64,000 nt of DNA from Streptomyces sp. CG4 (GCF_041080655.1 NZ_CP163525.1:8184001-8248000); one strand, 5' to 3'. Shown: positions 33,290-44,289, numbered from the stretch's first letter. Numbers and translations are program-made. The notes: generated from the sequence alone by a model not told the origin.

Positions 33290-33526
33290 TCACCCGTTGA
33301 GGGCTGGTGCGGCACCCACCAGCATCCCAGGGCCGGCATCGTCCACCGGCCGGTCCGCGACCCAGAGCCCGTCGCCGCGCCTCAGCCGATGGGGAGGCGA
33401 CCGGCATCCGTCAGCGACGGAGACCCGCAGGAAGTAGTCGGGCACCCCGAACACCCGACGCACCTCGATGACTTCGAGCTCGACGTGGGTGGACCTACTC
33501 GCCCGCCTTGTCACCGAGCCCACCAA
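33290..33526 (-). CDS. possible small hypothetical protein (78 aa)
   Basis: A 78-residue frame with a plausible globular composition (THVELEVIEVRRVFGVPDYFLRVSVADG) and no match I recognise. The start region lacks a clear ribosome binding site. It could be a real small gene, or the remnant of a longer one. Low certainty. Confidence 0.35.
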   Translation of the reverse strand: MVGSVTRRASRSTHVELEVIEVRRVFGVPDYFLRVSVADGCRSPPHRLRRGDGLWVADRPVDDAGPGMLVGAAPALNG

Positions 33527-33773
33527 GAACCCGCCTGGGGTGGGGCTCGGCCGGTGCGCGATACGCGCTCATCGCGGCGGTCGTAGCCGTCGGAGTGGGA
33601 CCTCTCCACCTGCGGATTCCTGCCGACAGGAGGAGAGCGCCCCTATGGCGGGTCGGCTATCTGTGCGTCGGCGCGTGACCTCGCCGCTACCTGGTCCCGT
33701 ACGCGGAGCCGATCCCTGACCGGCGGGTGGCCGGGTCCACGCGGCTCAGCCACCGGTGATGCGTACGGCGCGC

Positions 33774-35498
33774 CTACGGGGCCATCTCGTACGCGCCGGA
33801 CAGCGCCTCGACCCGCAGCCAGACTCGCTCCGTGCGCGCCTCGTCGACGACCGGCCGCCGGACCGACCCCAGCGCCCACTCCTGCTGCTGCTCGGTCGCG
33901 GAGTCCTTGCCGTGCAGTTCGACGGCGTGCCCGGAGAAGTCCCGCACGAGGACGGCGAAGAGTTCGTCGAGCACGTCCTCGTCGAGTCCGGTCAGGGCGG
34001 CCTGCTCCAGGACGAGCTGCCCGTGCACCACGAGCGCGAAGAGCTGACCGACCGCGAGGACGAGGTCGAGGTCGCGGCTCTGCTCCGCGTCGGGGGAGGC
34101 CGTGGTGACGAACTCGCAGAGCGCGTCGGCCTGTTCGCGGAGGCGAGCGACGTTGGGTAGATGCGCGTACGTCTCGAAGGCCGGGCGCCAGTCGTGGAAG
34201 CGCACCGAGCCGAGGCCGCGGGCCGGCCCCTGCCGGAACAGGAAGTTGTCGTCGGCCGCGTCGAGGCGGGTCGGCACGCCGGGGTACTCGACCGGGTCGA
34301 GGAGGTGACTGCGCATGAACTTCAGGATCAGCGCCAGGTTGACGTGGACCGTGCCCTCCAGCTTCGGCAGGCCGCGGATCTCCACGGCGGCCTGGCCGAA
34401 GTAGTTGTCCTTCTCGAAGCCCTTGGCGGCGATGACGTCCCACATCAGGTCGATGACCTTCTCACCCTCCGTGGTCACCTTCATCTTCGTCATCGGGTTG
34501 AAGAGCAGGTAGCGGCGGTCGTCGGGGCCGGCGGAGCGGAAGTAGTCGACAGCGCGGTCGCTGAACAGCTTCATGCCGACGAGCCTGACGTACGCGTCGG
34601 TCAGCTCGCGTCGCACGTGCGGGAAGGCGGTGACGGGGCGGCCGTAGAGGATGCGGTTGTGGGCGTGGGTGACGGCCTCGTACATCGCGTGTTCGCAGAT
34701 GCCGATCGAGGCGGTGCACAGGTTGAACTTGCCGACGTTGACCGTGTTGAGGGCGGCGTCGAAGGCGGCGCGGCCGGTGTGCAGGACGTCCTCGGCCGTT
34801 ACGGGGTAGTCCTCCAGACGGAACTCGCTGACGAACTTCGACGAGTCGACGACGTTCTTGACCAGGTGGTAGGCCGGATGACGGCTGTCGGCGGCGAAGA
34901 ACACGTAGCCGTCGGGGCCCTCGACGTCGGTACGGCGGCCGAAGACGGAGACGAGTCCGGCGGCGTTGCCGTTGCCGATGTAGTACTTGGAGCCGGTGGC
35001 GCGGAAGCCGCCGTTGCCGTCGGGTTCGAGCAGCATGTCGGTGGAGTAGATGTCGGCGCCGTGGGCCTTCTCGGACAGGCCGAACGCGAACACCTCTCCC
35101 TGGGTGAGGAGTTCCGCGGCGCGGGCGCGGGCGGCGGCGTTGTCGCTCTGCCAGACCGGGCCGAGGCCGAGGATGGTGACCTGCCAGGCGTACCAGTAGT
35201 CCAGGCCGTAGAAGCCGAGGATCTCGTTGAGCGCGGCGATACGGGCGGTGTCCCACCGCTTGTCCGGCTCCTCCTCCCCTGCGGCGGACGACGGCGTCAG
35301 GAAGGTGGCGAACAGGTTCTCCTTCGCGGCGAAGGCGAGGAAGTCACCGAGCCACGCGCGGGTCCGGTAGTCCTCGATCAGCCGACGCTTCCCGCGCTCC
35401 TCGAACCAGTCGACGGTGGCGCGCAGCAAGCGGCGCGTCTCGGGGTCGAAGTGCGCGGGGTCGTAGGTGCGCGGATTGAAGAGCAGTTGGTCAGCCAT
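33774..35498 (-). CDS. acyl-CoA dehydrogenase family protein (long form)
   Basis: 574 residues, longer than the usual 380-400, with the acyl-CoA dehydrogenase core in the middle: FAFGLSEKAHGADIYSTDM (flavin loop), GSKYYIGNGNAAGLV, and the long C-terminal helical region. Upstream and C-terminal extensions recall acyl-CoA oxidases and the large actinobacterial dehydrogenases. ATG follows AAAGGGG. It lies 97 bases downstream of the padR-type gene on the same strand, so the two are probably an operon under the PadR operator. Confidence 0.88.
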   Translation of the reverse strand: MADQLLFNPRTYDPAHFDPETRRLLRATVDWFEERGKRRLIEDYRTRAWLGDFLAFAAKENLFATFLTPSSAAGEEEPDKRWDTARIAALNEILGFYGLDYWYAWQVTILGLGPVWQSDNAAARARAAELLTQGEVFAFGLSEKAHGADIYSTDMLLEPDGNGGFRATGSKYYIGNGNAAGLVSVFGRRTDVEGPDGYVFFAADSRHPAYHLVKNVVDSSKFVSEFRLEDYPVTAEDVLHTGRAAFDAALNTVNVGKFNLCTASIGICEHAMYEAVTHAHNRILYGRPVTAFPHVRRELTDAYVRLVGMKLFSDRAVDYFRSAGPDDRRYLLFNPMTKMKVTTEGEKVIDLMWDVIAAKGFEKDNYFGQAAVEIRGLPKLEGTVHVNLALILKFMRSHLLDPVEYPGVPTRLDAADDNFLFRQGPARGLGSVRFHDWRPAFETYAHLPNVARLREQADALCEFVTTASPDAEQSRDLDLVLAVGQLFALVVHGQLVLEQAALTGLDEDVLDELFAVLVRDFSGHAVELHGKDSATEQQQEWALGSVRRPVVDEARTERVWLRVEALSGAYEMAP

Positions 35499-35595
35499 GG
35501 TGAGGACCCCTTTCGGCTGGTGGACGGATGGGAATCGGGAGGTCTGGCGGCTGGAGGAGCCGGAGGGGAGGACCAGCCGACGGGCGTGGCGGCGA

Positions 35596-36168
35596 TCAGC
35601 TGTCCGGGCCGAACCGGGCCAGCGTGGCCAGCACGTCGTCCAGCCAGTCGATCATCATCCGCTCGTACGCGATGCCGCCGCGCAGTACGACGTGCTGGAG
35701 CTCTCGCTCCGCGTCGAGCGGCGCTTTGGGAGCGACCGCCCTTGCCTCGGGCCCCGTGAAGTCCCGCTCCTCGCCCACGAGATAGTGCGCAAGCCGGTCC
35801 CGGTGCGCCTGCTGGTGCCGCTCCACCTCGCGGATCAGGGCGGCCGGGTCGTCGAAGGCGGCACCCCGGATCTTCACTGCCAGGTCGTGGCGGACGCTCT
35901 CCGGCTCGATCGGATCGTGCAACCACGAGGACAGCGCCGCCCGGCCGAGATCGGCGACGGAGTACTCCTTCTTGTCCGGCCGGCCTTGCTGCGGGATGTC
36001 CCGGGCGTCGACCCAGCCGTCGTTCTCCATGCGCTTGAGCACGCGATAGATCTGCTGGTGGGTCGCGGTCCAGAAGTAGCCGATGGACCGCTCGAAACGC
36101 CGGGCCAGCTCATAGCCGGATCCCGGCTTCTCCAAGAGCGACACCAGGATCGCGTGTTCGAGCGCCAT
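35596..36168 (-). CDS. PadR-family transcriptional regulator
   Basis: 190 residues: an N-terminal winged helix (MALEHAILVSLLEKPGSGYELARRFERSIGYFWTATHQQIYRVLKRMENDGWV) and the C-terminal alpha-helical dimerisation domain of the PadR/Vir_act type (LIREVERHQQAHRDRLAHYL). It usually represses its own operon until a phenolic or other small ligand binds. A perfect palindrome sits 12 bases upstream of its start, so autoregulation is likely, together with the acyl-CoA dehydrogenase gene behind it. Start ATG 36168 is chosen because the domain begins there. Confidence 0.93.
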   Translation of the reverse strand: MALEHAILVSLLEKPGSGYELARRFERSIGYFWTATHQQIYRVLKRMENDGWVDARDIPQQGRPDKKEYSVADLGRAALSSWLHDPIEPESVRHDLAVKIRGAAFDDPAALIREVERHQQAHRDRLAHYLVGEERDFTGPEARAVAPKAPLDAERELQHVVLRGGIAYERMMIDWLDDVLATLARFGPDS

Positions 36169-36180
36169 GACGCCGATCCT

Positions 36181-36202
36181 GCTATGCAACTCGTTGCATA
36201 GC
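36181..36202. promoter_or_regulatory. PadR operator, perfect palindrome
   Basis: Arms GCTATGCAAC (36181-36190) and GTTGCATAGC (36193-36202) are exact reverse complements with a 2-base spacer, 12 bases before the padR start. ATGCAA/TTGCAT half-sites are known for PadR-type repressors. Confidence 0.75.
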
Positions 36203-36326
36203 AAGTCTATGACAGATGCCCGCCGAGTTGCCGGGGTGCGGGGGGCGTCGTATTCGGAGGAAGACGGTGAGATGGCATCGCGAAGAACGCCTGCGCCGCC
36301 GGTGGCGAGCGAGTGGGGCGAACGGA

Positions 36327-36362
36327 AGGCGCCTGACCGGCAAAATCCCAGGTCAGGCGCCT
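36327..36362 (-). terminator. terminator after the aldehyde dehydrogenase gene
   Basis: Perfect 12-base stem AGGCGCCTGACC (36327-36338) and GGTCAGGCGCCT (36351-36362), loop 12 bases, starting 12 bases past the stop of the minus-strand gene ending at 36375. It could also act in the other direction. Confidence 0.75.
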
Positions 36363-36374
36363 CTTCTCGGACCT

Positions 36375-37898
<1,524 letters not shown>

Positions 37899-37954
37899 GC
37901 TGGTCTGCCTCCCGGTGCAGCGCTGCCCGCCGTTGGGCAGCGGTCGGCGTGAGG

Positions 37955-39310
37955 CTAGGCGTGCGGACGTTGCAAGTACGTTGCGCCGCAGGCTCGTCGC
38001 CGTGCCCGGCCGGCCGGTGCCGCCAGCTCGGCCTCCAGTGCGGCGAGTCGGGCGCGCACCGGCGCGGTGGGCCGCACCGCGGCGAGCGCCCGCCACACCT
38101 CCAGGTCGTCCTCACCCCAGGGTGCGTGCGCCCAGTCCGCCAGCAGGTCCGGGTCGCGGTGCGCCACGAGTGCCGTCCGCAGCCCGTCGGCGACCCGGTC
38201 CCGCAGCCGTACGACCGCCGGCGCCTGCGAACCGGGCAGCAGCGGACCGGTGTACGCCTGCGCCGCCGCCGTGACCGCCCCCGCCCGCAGCCGCCGCTCC
38301 ACCACGGTGACGTCCGACTCGACCGCGGCGGTGAGCCGGTACGGCCGCGAGCCGAGCAATCCCGCTCCCAACACTCGGCGCAACCGGGCCAGTTCGGCAC
38401 GCAGGGTCACCGGGGTCACCGACTCGTCCGCGTACAGCGCGCACAGCAGCTCGTCTCCGGTCAGCCCCTCGGGATGCCGGGCGAGCAGCACGAGGATCTC
38501 GCTGTGCCGACGGCTGAGCCGGACCCGGCGGCCGTCCAGGACCAGCTCCGCCTCGTCCCGGCCGAGCGCGCCGAGCAGCGGGGTGTCCGGGGCGTTCCGC
38601 GGCGGCGCGAGCAGGGCGAGCTGTGCCTCCGCGGCCCGCGCCACGGCCTGTACGAAACCGAGGCTGTGCGGATGCGCCAGCCCGTCCCCGCCGGTGATGT
38701 CCACGGCACCCAGCACCCGGCCGGTGCGCGGATCGTGCACCGGTGCCGCCGCGCAGGTCCACGGCTGGACCCGCCGTATGAAGTGCTCCGCCGCGAACAC
38801 CTGCACCGGCCGGTCCACGGCGACCGCGGTGCCCGGCGCGTTGGTGCCGACCGCGCTCTCCGACCAGCGCGCCCCCGGCACGAAGTTCATCCCGTCCGCC
38901 CGGCGCCGGGTCGCCCGGTGCCCCTCGACCCACAGCAGCCTTCCGTGCGCGTCGCACACCGCCAGCAGATGCTCGCCGTCGGCGGCGAACGTGCCCATCA
39001 GCTCCCGGAACAGCGGCATCACCCTGGCCAGCGGGTGCTCCGCCCGATAGGTCCCGAGGGCGCCGTCGCTCAGCTCGACGCTGGCGGTGCCGTCCGGCCC
39101 GACTCCGGCCCGTGCGCTGCGCCGCCACGACTCCGCCACCACCGACCGCACCGGGCGCGGCACCGTGCCCACTCTGGTGAACGTCTCATGCGCCCGGCGC
39201 AGCACACGGACCCGCTCGGCGGGGTCGGCCCCCGGCTCCAGGGCCACCCACGGATCGGTCAACTCGGCCTCCCCGGACGGTGAAACGATGATGTCGGTGC
39301 TGCGACCCAT
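37955..39310 (-). CDS. GAF domain plus winged-helix regulator (AcoR-like N-terminus, SARP-like C-terminus)
   Basis: 451 residues. Residues 25-240 match the AcoR-type sensor: PVRSVVAESWRRSARAGV, LLAVCDAHGRLLWVEGH and the GAF part GAVDITGG. The sigma-54 ATPase of classical AcoR is missing. Instead residues 270-340 form a winged helix (RRVRLSRRHSEILVLLARHPEGLTGDELL) followed by a bacterial transcriptional activation-like helical region (VVERRLRAGAVTAAAQAYTGPLLPG). It is encoded right upstream of the aldehyde dehydrogenase on the same strand, so it is the likely activator. The organism lacks obvious need for sigma-54, which explains the swap. Start ATG 39310 lies 10 bases past the amidase stop. 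Confidence 0.85.
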   Translation of the reverse strand: MGRSTDIIVSPSGEAELTDPWVALEPGADPAERVRVLRRAHETFTRVGTVPRPVRSVVAESWRRSARAGVGPDGTASVELSDGALGTYRAEHPLARVMPLFRELMGTFAADGEHLLAVCDAHGRLLWVEGHRATRRRADGMNFVPGARWSESAVGTNAPGTAVAVDRPVQVFAAEHFIRRVQPWTCAAAPVHDPRTGRVLGAVDITGGDGLAHPHSLGFVQAVARAAEAQLALLAPPRNAPDTPLLGALGRDEAELVLDGRRVRLSRRHSEILVLLARHPEGLTGDELLCALYADESVTPVTLRAELARLRRVLGAGLLGSRPYRLTAAVESDVTVVERRLRAGAVTAAAQAYTGPLLPGSQAPAVVRLRDRVADGLRTALVAHRDPDLLADWAHAPWGEDDLEVWRALAAVRPTAPVRARLAALEAELAAPAGRARRRACGATYLQRPHA

Positions 39311-39320
39311 CGTCTTGCGG

Positions 39321-39971
39321 CTAGGCGAAGTTGACCAGTCTGATGTACCGCACCCAGTCCCAATTCGGACCCGGATCGGTGTGGTCGGTGCCGGGCACCT
39401 GGTAGTGGCCGATGATGTGCTCTCGGTCCTTGGGGATGTCGTACTTGGTGCAGATCGCCGCCGTGAGCTTGGCCGACTGCTGGTAGAGGGCGTGGGTGAG
39501 ATAGGCGGGCCGGTCCACCCATCCTTCGTGTTCGACGCCGATGCTGCGGGTGTTGTAGTCCCAGTTGCCCGCGTGCCAGGCGATGTCCGCCTCGTGCACG
39601 CACTGGGTGACGTGCCCGTCCCTCGACCGGACCAGATAGTGCGGGGACACTTTCTTGTCCGGGTTGGCGAAGATCGCCAGCGCGTTGGCGTACGTCTCCT
39701 GCGTGACGTGGATGATCACGCGGTCGATCGCGAAGGTGTCGGGGCGCTCGGACGCGGTGTAGTTGGAGGTGCTCGCCGGCTGCCACTCCGCGGGCGGGTA
39801 GTCGACGGGCGGGGACTGTGCGTCGGCTCGCGGGTCGGGAAGCAGCGCGTAGGGAATGGCGGCGAGTGCCGCACCCTTCAACAGCCGTCGCCTGTCAACA
39901 CGCGGCTGTGCCGCGTTCGCCGCTCGTGCCGACTCTGTCGGCTGTGCCGGGCCGGCCGGATCCATGTCCAT
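39321..39971 (-). CDS. secreted N-acetylmuramoyl-L-alanine amidase (PGRP fold)
   Basis: 216 residues. A Tat-type signal (DRRRLLKGAALAAIPYALL) near the N-terminus is followed by a peptidoglycan recognition/amidase_2 domain: IIHVTQETYANA (first zinc His), HYLVRSRDGHVTQCVHEADIAWHAGNW, SIGVEHEGW, and GHYQVPGTDHTDPGPNWDW with the second zinc ligand region. It should cleave the amide bond between muramic acid and L-alanine in the cell wall, acting outside the membrane. The Met at 39971 has GAAAGG upstream; the second Met two codons later is also possible. Next gene is 10 bases away. Confidence 0.88.
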   Translation of the reverse strand: MDMDPAGPAQPTESARAANAAQPRVDRRRLLKGAALAAIPYALLPDPRADAQSPPVDYPPAEWQPASTSNYTASERPDTFAIDRVIIHVTQETYANALAIFANPDKKVSPHYLVRSRDGHVTQCVHEADIAWHAGNWDYNTRSIGVEHEGWVDRPAYLTHALYQQSAKLTAAICTKYDIPKDREHIIGHYQVPGTDHTDPGPNWDWVRYIRLVNFA

Positions 39972-40073
39972 CGGCGGATGCCTTTCAGCGTGTGGGGGTG
40001 TCAGAAGTTGTGCGGGGGATTGCGGGGGACGGGGTTCGGCGGGCAGAGAGGCCCCACGGGGACGTGGTCGGCC

Positions 40074-41087
40074 TCAGCCCCGCAGGGCTCGCGAGGTCTC
40101 CCGTAGCCGCGTGTGCACGCCGCGGTACGTCTCGCGGGCCGGCAGCCACTCCTTGCGGAGCTTGGCCACGCACGTGTAGTTCGTGTCGCACACATTGGCC
40201 AACGGTGACTCGACCGTCTGGGTTGCGAATTGGTACGCGTCCGGCGCACTGAACCCGTAGTCGCGCACCAGCCACTGCACCAGGTCGAGCTGGGATATCC
40301 GGAACGCGTCCTCCAGCGGGCGGGCCGAGCCGGTCGAGATGATGTGGGTGTCCGACTCCAGCCGGGGCCACGGCGTGGCGACGTCCTTGAGGAGGTCCAC
40401 GACCACCACGGTGTGCATCGCGCACTCCACGGCCACGCCGCAGGTCTCGCCCTCGCCCTGCCGGGCGTGTCCGTCGCCGAGGCTGAGCAGGGCGCCCTCG
40501 ACGTTGACGCCCAGATAGCAGGTGACGCCGGCCCGCATCTCGGGCGTGTCCATGTTCCCGCCGTGGGCGTCCGGGACCAGGGCCGAGCGCACCTCCAGAC
40601 TGGCGGGGGCGACGCCCACCGTGCCGTGCATGGGGTCCATGGGCAGCTCCACCTCGATGTCGCTGTCCTGTGCCTGGAACAGGGCGGTGCGGCGCGCGCG
40701 GTCCAGCTGCCAGATCCACACGCGCTCCGGCAGCGGGGGCTGCAGCGTGGCCGTGGTGTGGGTGGAGGTGAGCGCGCCGAAGAGCGGGACCGTCGTCGAG
40801 GCCGCCCAGTCACGGGCCGGTTCGATCGACACGAAGTGCACGGCCACGGTGTCGCCGGGCTCGGCGCCCTCGATGTGGAAGGAGCCGGTCTGCGGATTGA
40901 GGAACGGGAACTCGCAGACCTCGGAGACGAGGTCCTTCTCTGAGCGCACCCGCCCGGCGAAGCAGTCCTCCGTGTACAGGTCGAGGACCGTGCCGGGCGC
41001 GATCCGTGCCACGGGCGGCGCGCCGCCGAACGTCCAGGCGTATGCGTCCGGTTCCGGGCGCACGGTGAGGATTCGGGGATCGGTCAT
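40074..41087 (-). CDS. acetamidase/formamidase family protein
   Basis: About 337 residues of the FmdA/AmdA family: PGTVLDLYTEDCFAGRV, HIEGAEPGDTVAVH, DPMHGTVGVAP, GVNVEGALLSLGDGHARQGEGE and VCDTNYTCVAKL. These metal-dependent amidases hydrolyse formamide or acetamide to ammonia and acid. ATG at 41087 is chosen over 41150 because the domain starts there and AAGGGA precedes it. An APC permease lies immediately upstream on the same strand, which suggests uptake and cleavage of an amide or amino acid as nitrogen source. Confidence 0.9.
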   Translation of the reverse strand: MTDPRILTVRPEPDAYAWTFGGAPPVARIAPGTVLDLYTEDCFAGRVRSEKDLVSEVCEFPFLNPQTGSFHIEGAEPGDTVAVHFVSIEPARDWAASTTVPLFGALTSTHTTATLQPPLPERVWIWQLDRARRTALFQAQDSDIEVELPMDPMHGTVGVAPASLEVRSALVPDAHGGNMDTPEMRAGVTCYLGVNVEGALLSLGDGHARQGEGETCGVAVECAMHTVVVVDLLKDVATPWPRLESDTHIISTGSARPLEDAFRISQLDLVQWLVRDYGFSAPDAYQFATQTVESPLANVCDTNYTCVAKLRKEWLPARETYRGVHTRLRETSRALRG

Positions 41088-41231
41088 CGTCGGGGTGGTC
41101 CCTTCTGACGGGTCGGTCGGTGGGACGGGGTCCCGCGGCTGCGGCTCCATCGCGCGCGGGCTTGCGGAGGGTGGCTCATCTGCGTGGCGTCGGTGGGCCG
41201 GCGGGGAGGCCGTGGGCGGGGCGTGGGCAGG

Positions 41232-42716
41232 TCAGCGCGGCACCGTCCCGTCCTGTCGGTCGCCGGCCGGGTCGTACGCGTCGAGGTGCACCCGCGCGGT
41301 CTCGGCTATGCGGTCGGGGTGACGGCGCATCAGCACGAGGAGCACCACCACGCCCACCGCCATCCAGACGCCGACGAGCGGGCCGGCGTAGGACACCGGG
41401 GCCGTCAGCCCGGTGACGAAGTCGAACACCGGAAGACCGGCGGCCGTCAGCAGGGCCGGGACGAAGGCCACCGTGCCGAGCACCGGGAACAGCAGATGCC
41501 GTAGCGGCTTGAAGGTGGCCCGGCCTGCCCGCAGGAAGTAGCCCGCACAGGCGAGGTTCACGACGATGTAGACACCGACGACGACCGTGACGATCACCGT
41601 CGCGAGCAGCAGGAACGCGGTCACGGGGTCGTAGCCGAAACCGAGCCCCAGCACCGCCCCGACCGCCACGACGGTCTGCAGCGCCATACCGGCCACGGGG
41701 GAGCGGTGCCGGGGGTGGAGCGTGGCGAGCAGGCGGGGCAGGACCCGGATGCGGGCCAGGGCGAAGGCCGTACGGGTCGAGACGGTGGCGCACGCGTTGG
41801 CGTTGGCGATCGTGGAGTTGATCACCGCCAGGAAGACCAGCACCCAGAACAGGCCGAAAGAGGCCCGGGCGACACCGTCCCAGGAGGCCGCCCCCGAGGC
41901 GCCGAACTTCGCGAACCGGTCCGGGCCGAAGTAGACCGTCATCGCATACGTCGTGATCACATAGAACAGACCGATGCCCAGGGCCGCTCCGAGGACCGCG
42001 CGGCGCATCGTCCGCCGTGGGTCGCGTGTCTCCTCCGCGAGCGGCGCCGCCGCCTCGAACCCCGCGAAGGCCAGCACCGTGTACACGGATCCCGCGAACA
42101 CGCCGCTGATCCCGGCGTACCCGTCGGCGGTGTGCGAAGTGCCGAACACCGACAGGGTGTTGGCGTCGCCCGCCCTGCCGATGAGCAGCACCGCGAACAC
42201 CAGGAAGACGACGATCTCGAAGACGCCGAGGACGGTACCGAAGCGGGCCGAGGCGCGGACACCCAGATAGCCGGCGACAGCGATCACACCGGCGCCCGCC
42301 AGGGACCACGGCCACCAGAGGTCCGCCGGATACGAGGACCACTCCTCGTGCAGCGTCCCCGCCGCCGTGAAGCCCAGCTGCAGGAGCAGCAGCGGGGGGA
42401 CCAGCATCTCCACGAAGACGTAACCCCAGCCGACGAGAAAGCCGACCGCGGGATGCAGGCCGCGCGCCGCATACGTGGCCACCGAGCCCGCCGCGGGCAG
42501 CTCCCGGGCCAGCTCGGCCACGCAGGAAGCGGTGAACAGACAGGCCACCAGTGCGATCAGCACAGCCAGCGGCAGGCTGCCGCCCGCGAAGGCAGCACCG
42601 GCCGGAATCGACGCGGCCACCGCTGCGGCCGGCGCCATCGCCGTGACGCTCTGGAACAGCACCTCGCGCAACCCGACGGCGTCGCGGCGCAGCGCCCCGG
42701 CCGTGTCCTCGTACAT
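41232..42716 (-). CDS. APC-superfamily amino acid/amide permease
   Basis: 494 residues with about 12 membrane segments, typical of the amino acid-polyamine-organocation family: QSVTAMAPAAAVAASIPAGAAFAGG in the first helix, ELARELPAAGSVATYAARGLHPAVGF, and the AFAGFEAAAPLAEET stretch in the sixth to seventh helix region. It probably imports an amine, amino acid or amide and is co-transcribed with the acetamidase/formamidase gene 144 bases downstream. Exact substrate unknown. Confidence 0.9.
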   Translation of the reverse strand: MYEDTAGALRRDAVGLREVLFQSVTAMAPAAAVAASIPAGAAFAGGSLPLAVLIALVACLFTASCVAELARELPAAGSVATYAARGLHPAVGFLVGWGYVFVEMLVPPLLLLQLGFTAAGTLHEEWSSYPADLWWPWSLAGAGVIAVAGYLGVRASARFGTVLGVFEIVVFLVFAVLLIGRAGDANTLSVFGTSHTADGYAGISGVFAGSVYTVLAFAGFEAAAPLAEETRDPRRTMRRAVLGAALGIGLFYVITTYAMTVYFGPDRFAKFGASGAASWDGVARASFGLFWVLVFLAVINSTIANANACATVSTRTAFALARIRVLPRLLATLHPRHRSPVAGMALQTVVAVGAVLGLGFGYDPVTAFLLLATVIVTVVVGVYIVVNLACAGYFLRAGRATFKPLRHLLFPVLGTVAFVPALLTAAGLPVFDFVTGLTAPVSYAGPLVGVWMAVGVVVLLVLMRRHPDRIAETARVHLDAYDPAGDRQDGTVPR

Positions 42717-43048
42717 GTCCGTCCCCCGATGTCCGTCAGCCCACTGTCACCCGATGCGTGTGAAGTACCGTCAACCGTCAGCCACCACCAGCCGTTCTTG
42801 ACGGCCCAGCGGCTGCGCCTCGCGTGAATCACGGTACGGCGCAGGTGGGTTGCGCAGAAGAGCCCGCACCGGTTCCGTGGAGAAGCCCCTGCTTGTGGAA
42901 AACCCGGCCACCCGATCAGGCGAACATCGGCCGCCACCGGGCCGTTTGTCCCCAGCCCGGCGACAGTCCCTCCCGCCTGTCGTGCTCCCCGCTGAGCCTC
43001 AGGCCCTGGCTCTGGCCCTGGTCCAGGTCCTGGCCCTGACCCGGGGTC
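42717..43048. other. 332-bp intergenic region with GC-rich repeats
   Basis: Between the APC permease start and the ROK gene end, both on the minus strand. At its right edge CTGGCCCTG occurs at 43012-43020 and 43030-43038 amid related CCAGG/CCTGG blocks that can pair imperfectly; it may end transcription of the xyl regulator gene. No other feature or gene seen. Confidence 0.6.
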
Positions 43049-44254
43049 TCAGGATCGTTCCGCCACCACGGCCGGATCGTCCAGTACGCCCCGGACGACC
43101 GAGTGCGCCGCGCCCAGCAGGGGGCCTTCCGGGCCCAGCCGGGACACCGTCACCGGGCAGGGCGGGCCCGCCGTGCGGCTGGTCAGCTCCGTCTCCAGGG
43201 ACGGCAGCAGCCAGGGGGAGAGACCGGCCAGGGCACCGCCGAGGACCACCGTCTCGGGGTCGAGGAGATTCACCGCCCCGGTCAGCGCGATCCCGAGTGC
43301 CGCACCGGCGTCCCGCAGGGCCGCCCGTACGCTCGCGTCGCCCCGGTCGGCGTGCCCCGCGAGCAGGCCCACCAAGTCCTCGCGCGGCTCCAGCCCGGCG
43401 GCGCGCAGCACCGCCTCCTCGCCCGCGTACTGCTCCAGGCAGCCCCGGCCGCCGCACGGACACGGCGGCCCGTCCGGCCGCACGGGTACATGGCCCAGCT
43501 CGCCCGCGAAGCCGCGGGTGCCGCGCAGCAGCGCGCCGTCCACGACCACCGCCGCGCCGATGCCGATCTCGGCCGACACATGCAGAAAGTCACGCGGGGT
43601 GCGCTCGCCGAGCCACAGCTCCGCGAGCGCACCGAAGTTGGCCTCGTTGTCCACCATCAGCGGCCAGTCGCCGGGCAGCAGGGCGCCGAGGTCGGCGTCG
43701 TGCCAGTCGAGGTTCGGGGCGCGGACGACCGTACGCCCGTCCCGGGCCACGAGTCCGGGCACGGCGACCGCGAGCCCGGCGGGCCACAGCCCCTCCCGTT
43801 CCGCCTCCGCGACGACCCGGCGCACCAGCTCGGTCAGCTCCTCGACCACCGTTGCGGGCGCCCGGCCCCGGTTCGCCCTGTGCCGTGCGGCCCGCGCACG
43901 GACCGTGCCGCGCAGGTCGACGGCGCACACCGCGAGGTGGTCGACGCCGATCTCGGCTCCGATCCCGGCCGGACCGAGGCCGCTCACCGTGAGCGGCGAC
44001 CCCGGCCGGCCCACCCGGCCCGGCCGCTCCGGGCCCAGCTCCTCCAGCAGTCCCCACCGGATCAGCTCGTCCACCAGCGTCGACACCGCCGCCCGGGTCA
44101 GCCCGATGCGCGAGGCGACCGCGGCCCGCGACAGCGAACCCTCGGCGCTGACGGCATGCAGCACGCGGGCCAGATTGCGCCGGCGTATGCCCTGCTGGGT
44201 GTCCGGCAGGGCGCGGCCGTCCGGCGGGCGGGCCTCGTGCAGCGGTGCGCTCAT
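43049..44254 (-). CDS. ROK family transcriptional regulator (xylose)
   Basis: 401 residues: N-terminal winged helix (GIRRRNLARVLHAVSAEGSLSRAAVASRIGLTRAAVSTLVDEL) and ROK sugar-kinase-like domain with VDNEANFGALAELWLGE and the zinc motif CPCGGRGCLEQYAG. Such proteins (XylR, NagC type) repress sugar genes and are released by the sugar. It lies 36 bases downstream of xylB on the same strand, opposite xylA, so it is the probable xylose repressor of this locus. Met at 44254 is preferred to 44293 because the conserved part starts soon after. Confidence 0.9.
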   Translation of the reverse strand: MSAPLHEARPPDGRALPDTQQGIRRRNLARVLHAVSAEGSLSRAAVASRIGLTRAAVSTLVDELIRWGLLEELGPERPGRVGRPGSPLTVSGLGPAGIGAEIGVDHLAVCAVDLRGTVRARAARHRANRGRAPATVVEELTELVRRVVAEAEREGLWPAGLAVAVPGLVARDGRTVVRAPNLDWHDADLGALLPGDWPLMVDNEANFGALAELWLGERTPRDFLHVSAEIGIGAAVVVDGALLRGTRGFAGELGHVPVRPDGPPCPCGGRGCLEQYAGEEAVLRAAGLEPREDLVGLLAGHADRGDASVRAALRDAGAALGIALTGAVNLLDPETVVLGGALAGLSPWLLPSLETELTSRTAGPPCPVTVSRLGPEGPLLGAAHSVVRGVLDDPAVVAERS

Positions 44255-44289
44255 GCCTGAAGTCGATCCTCGGTGTCTTCCGCCCGGTG

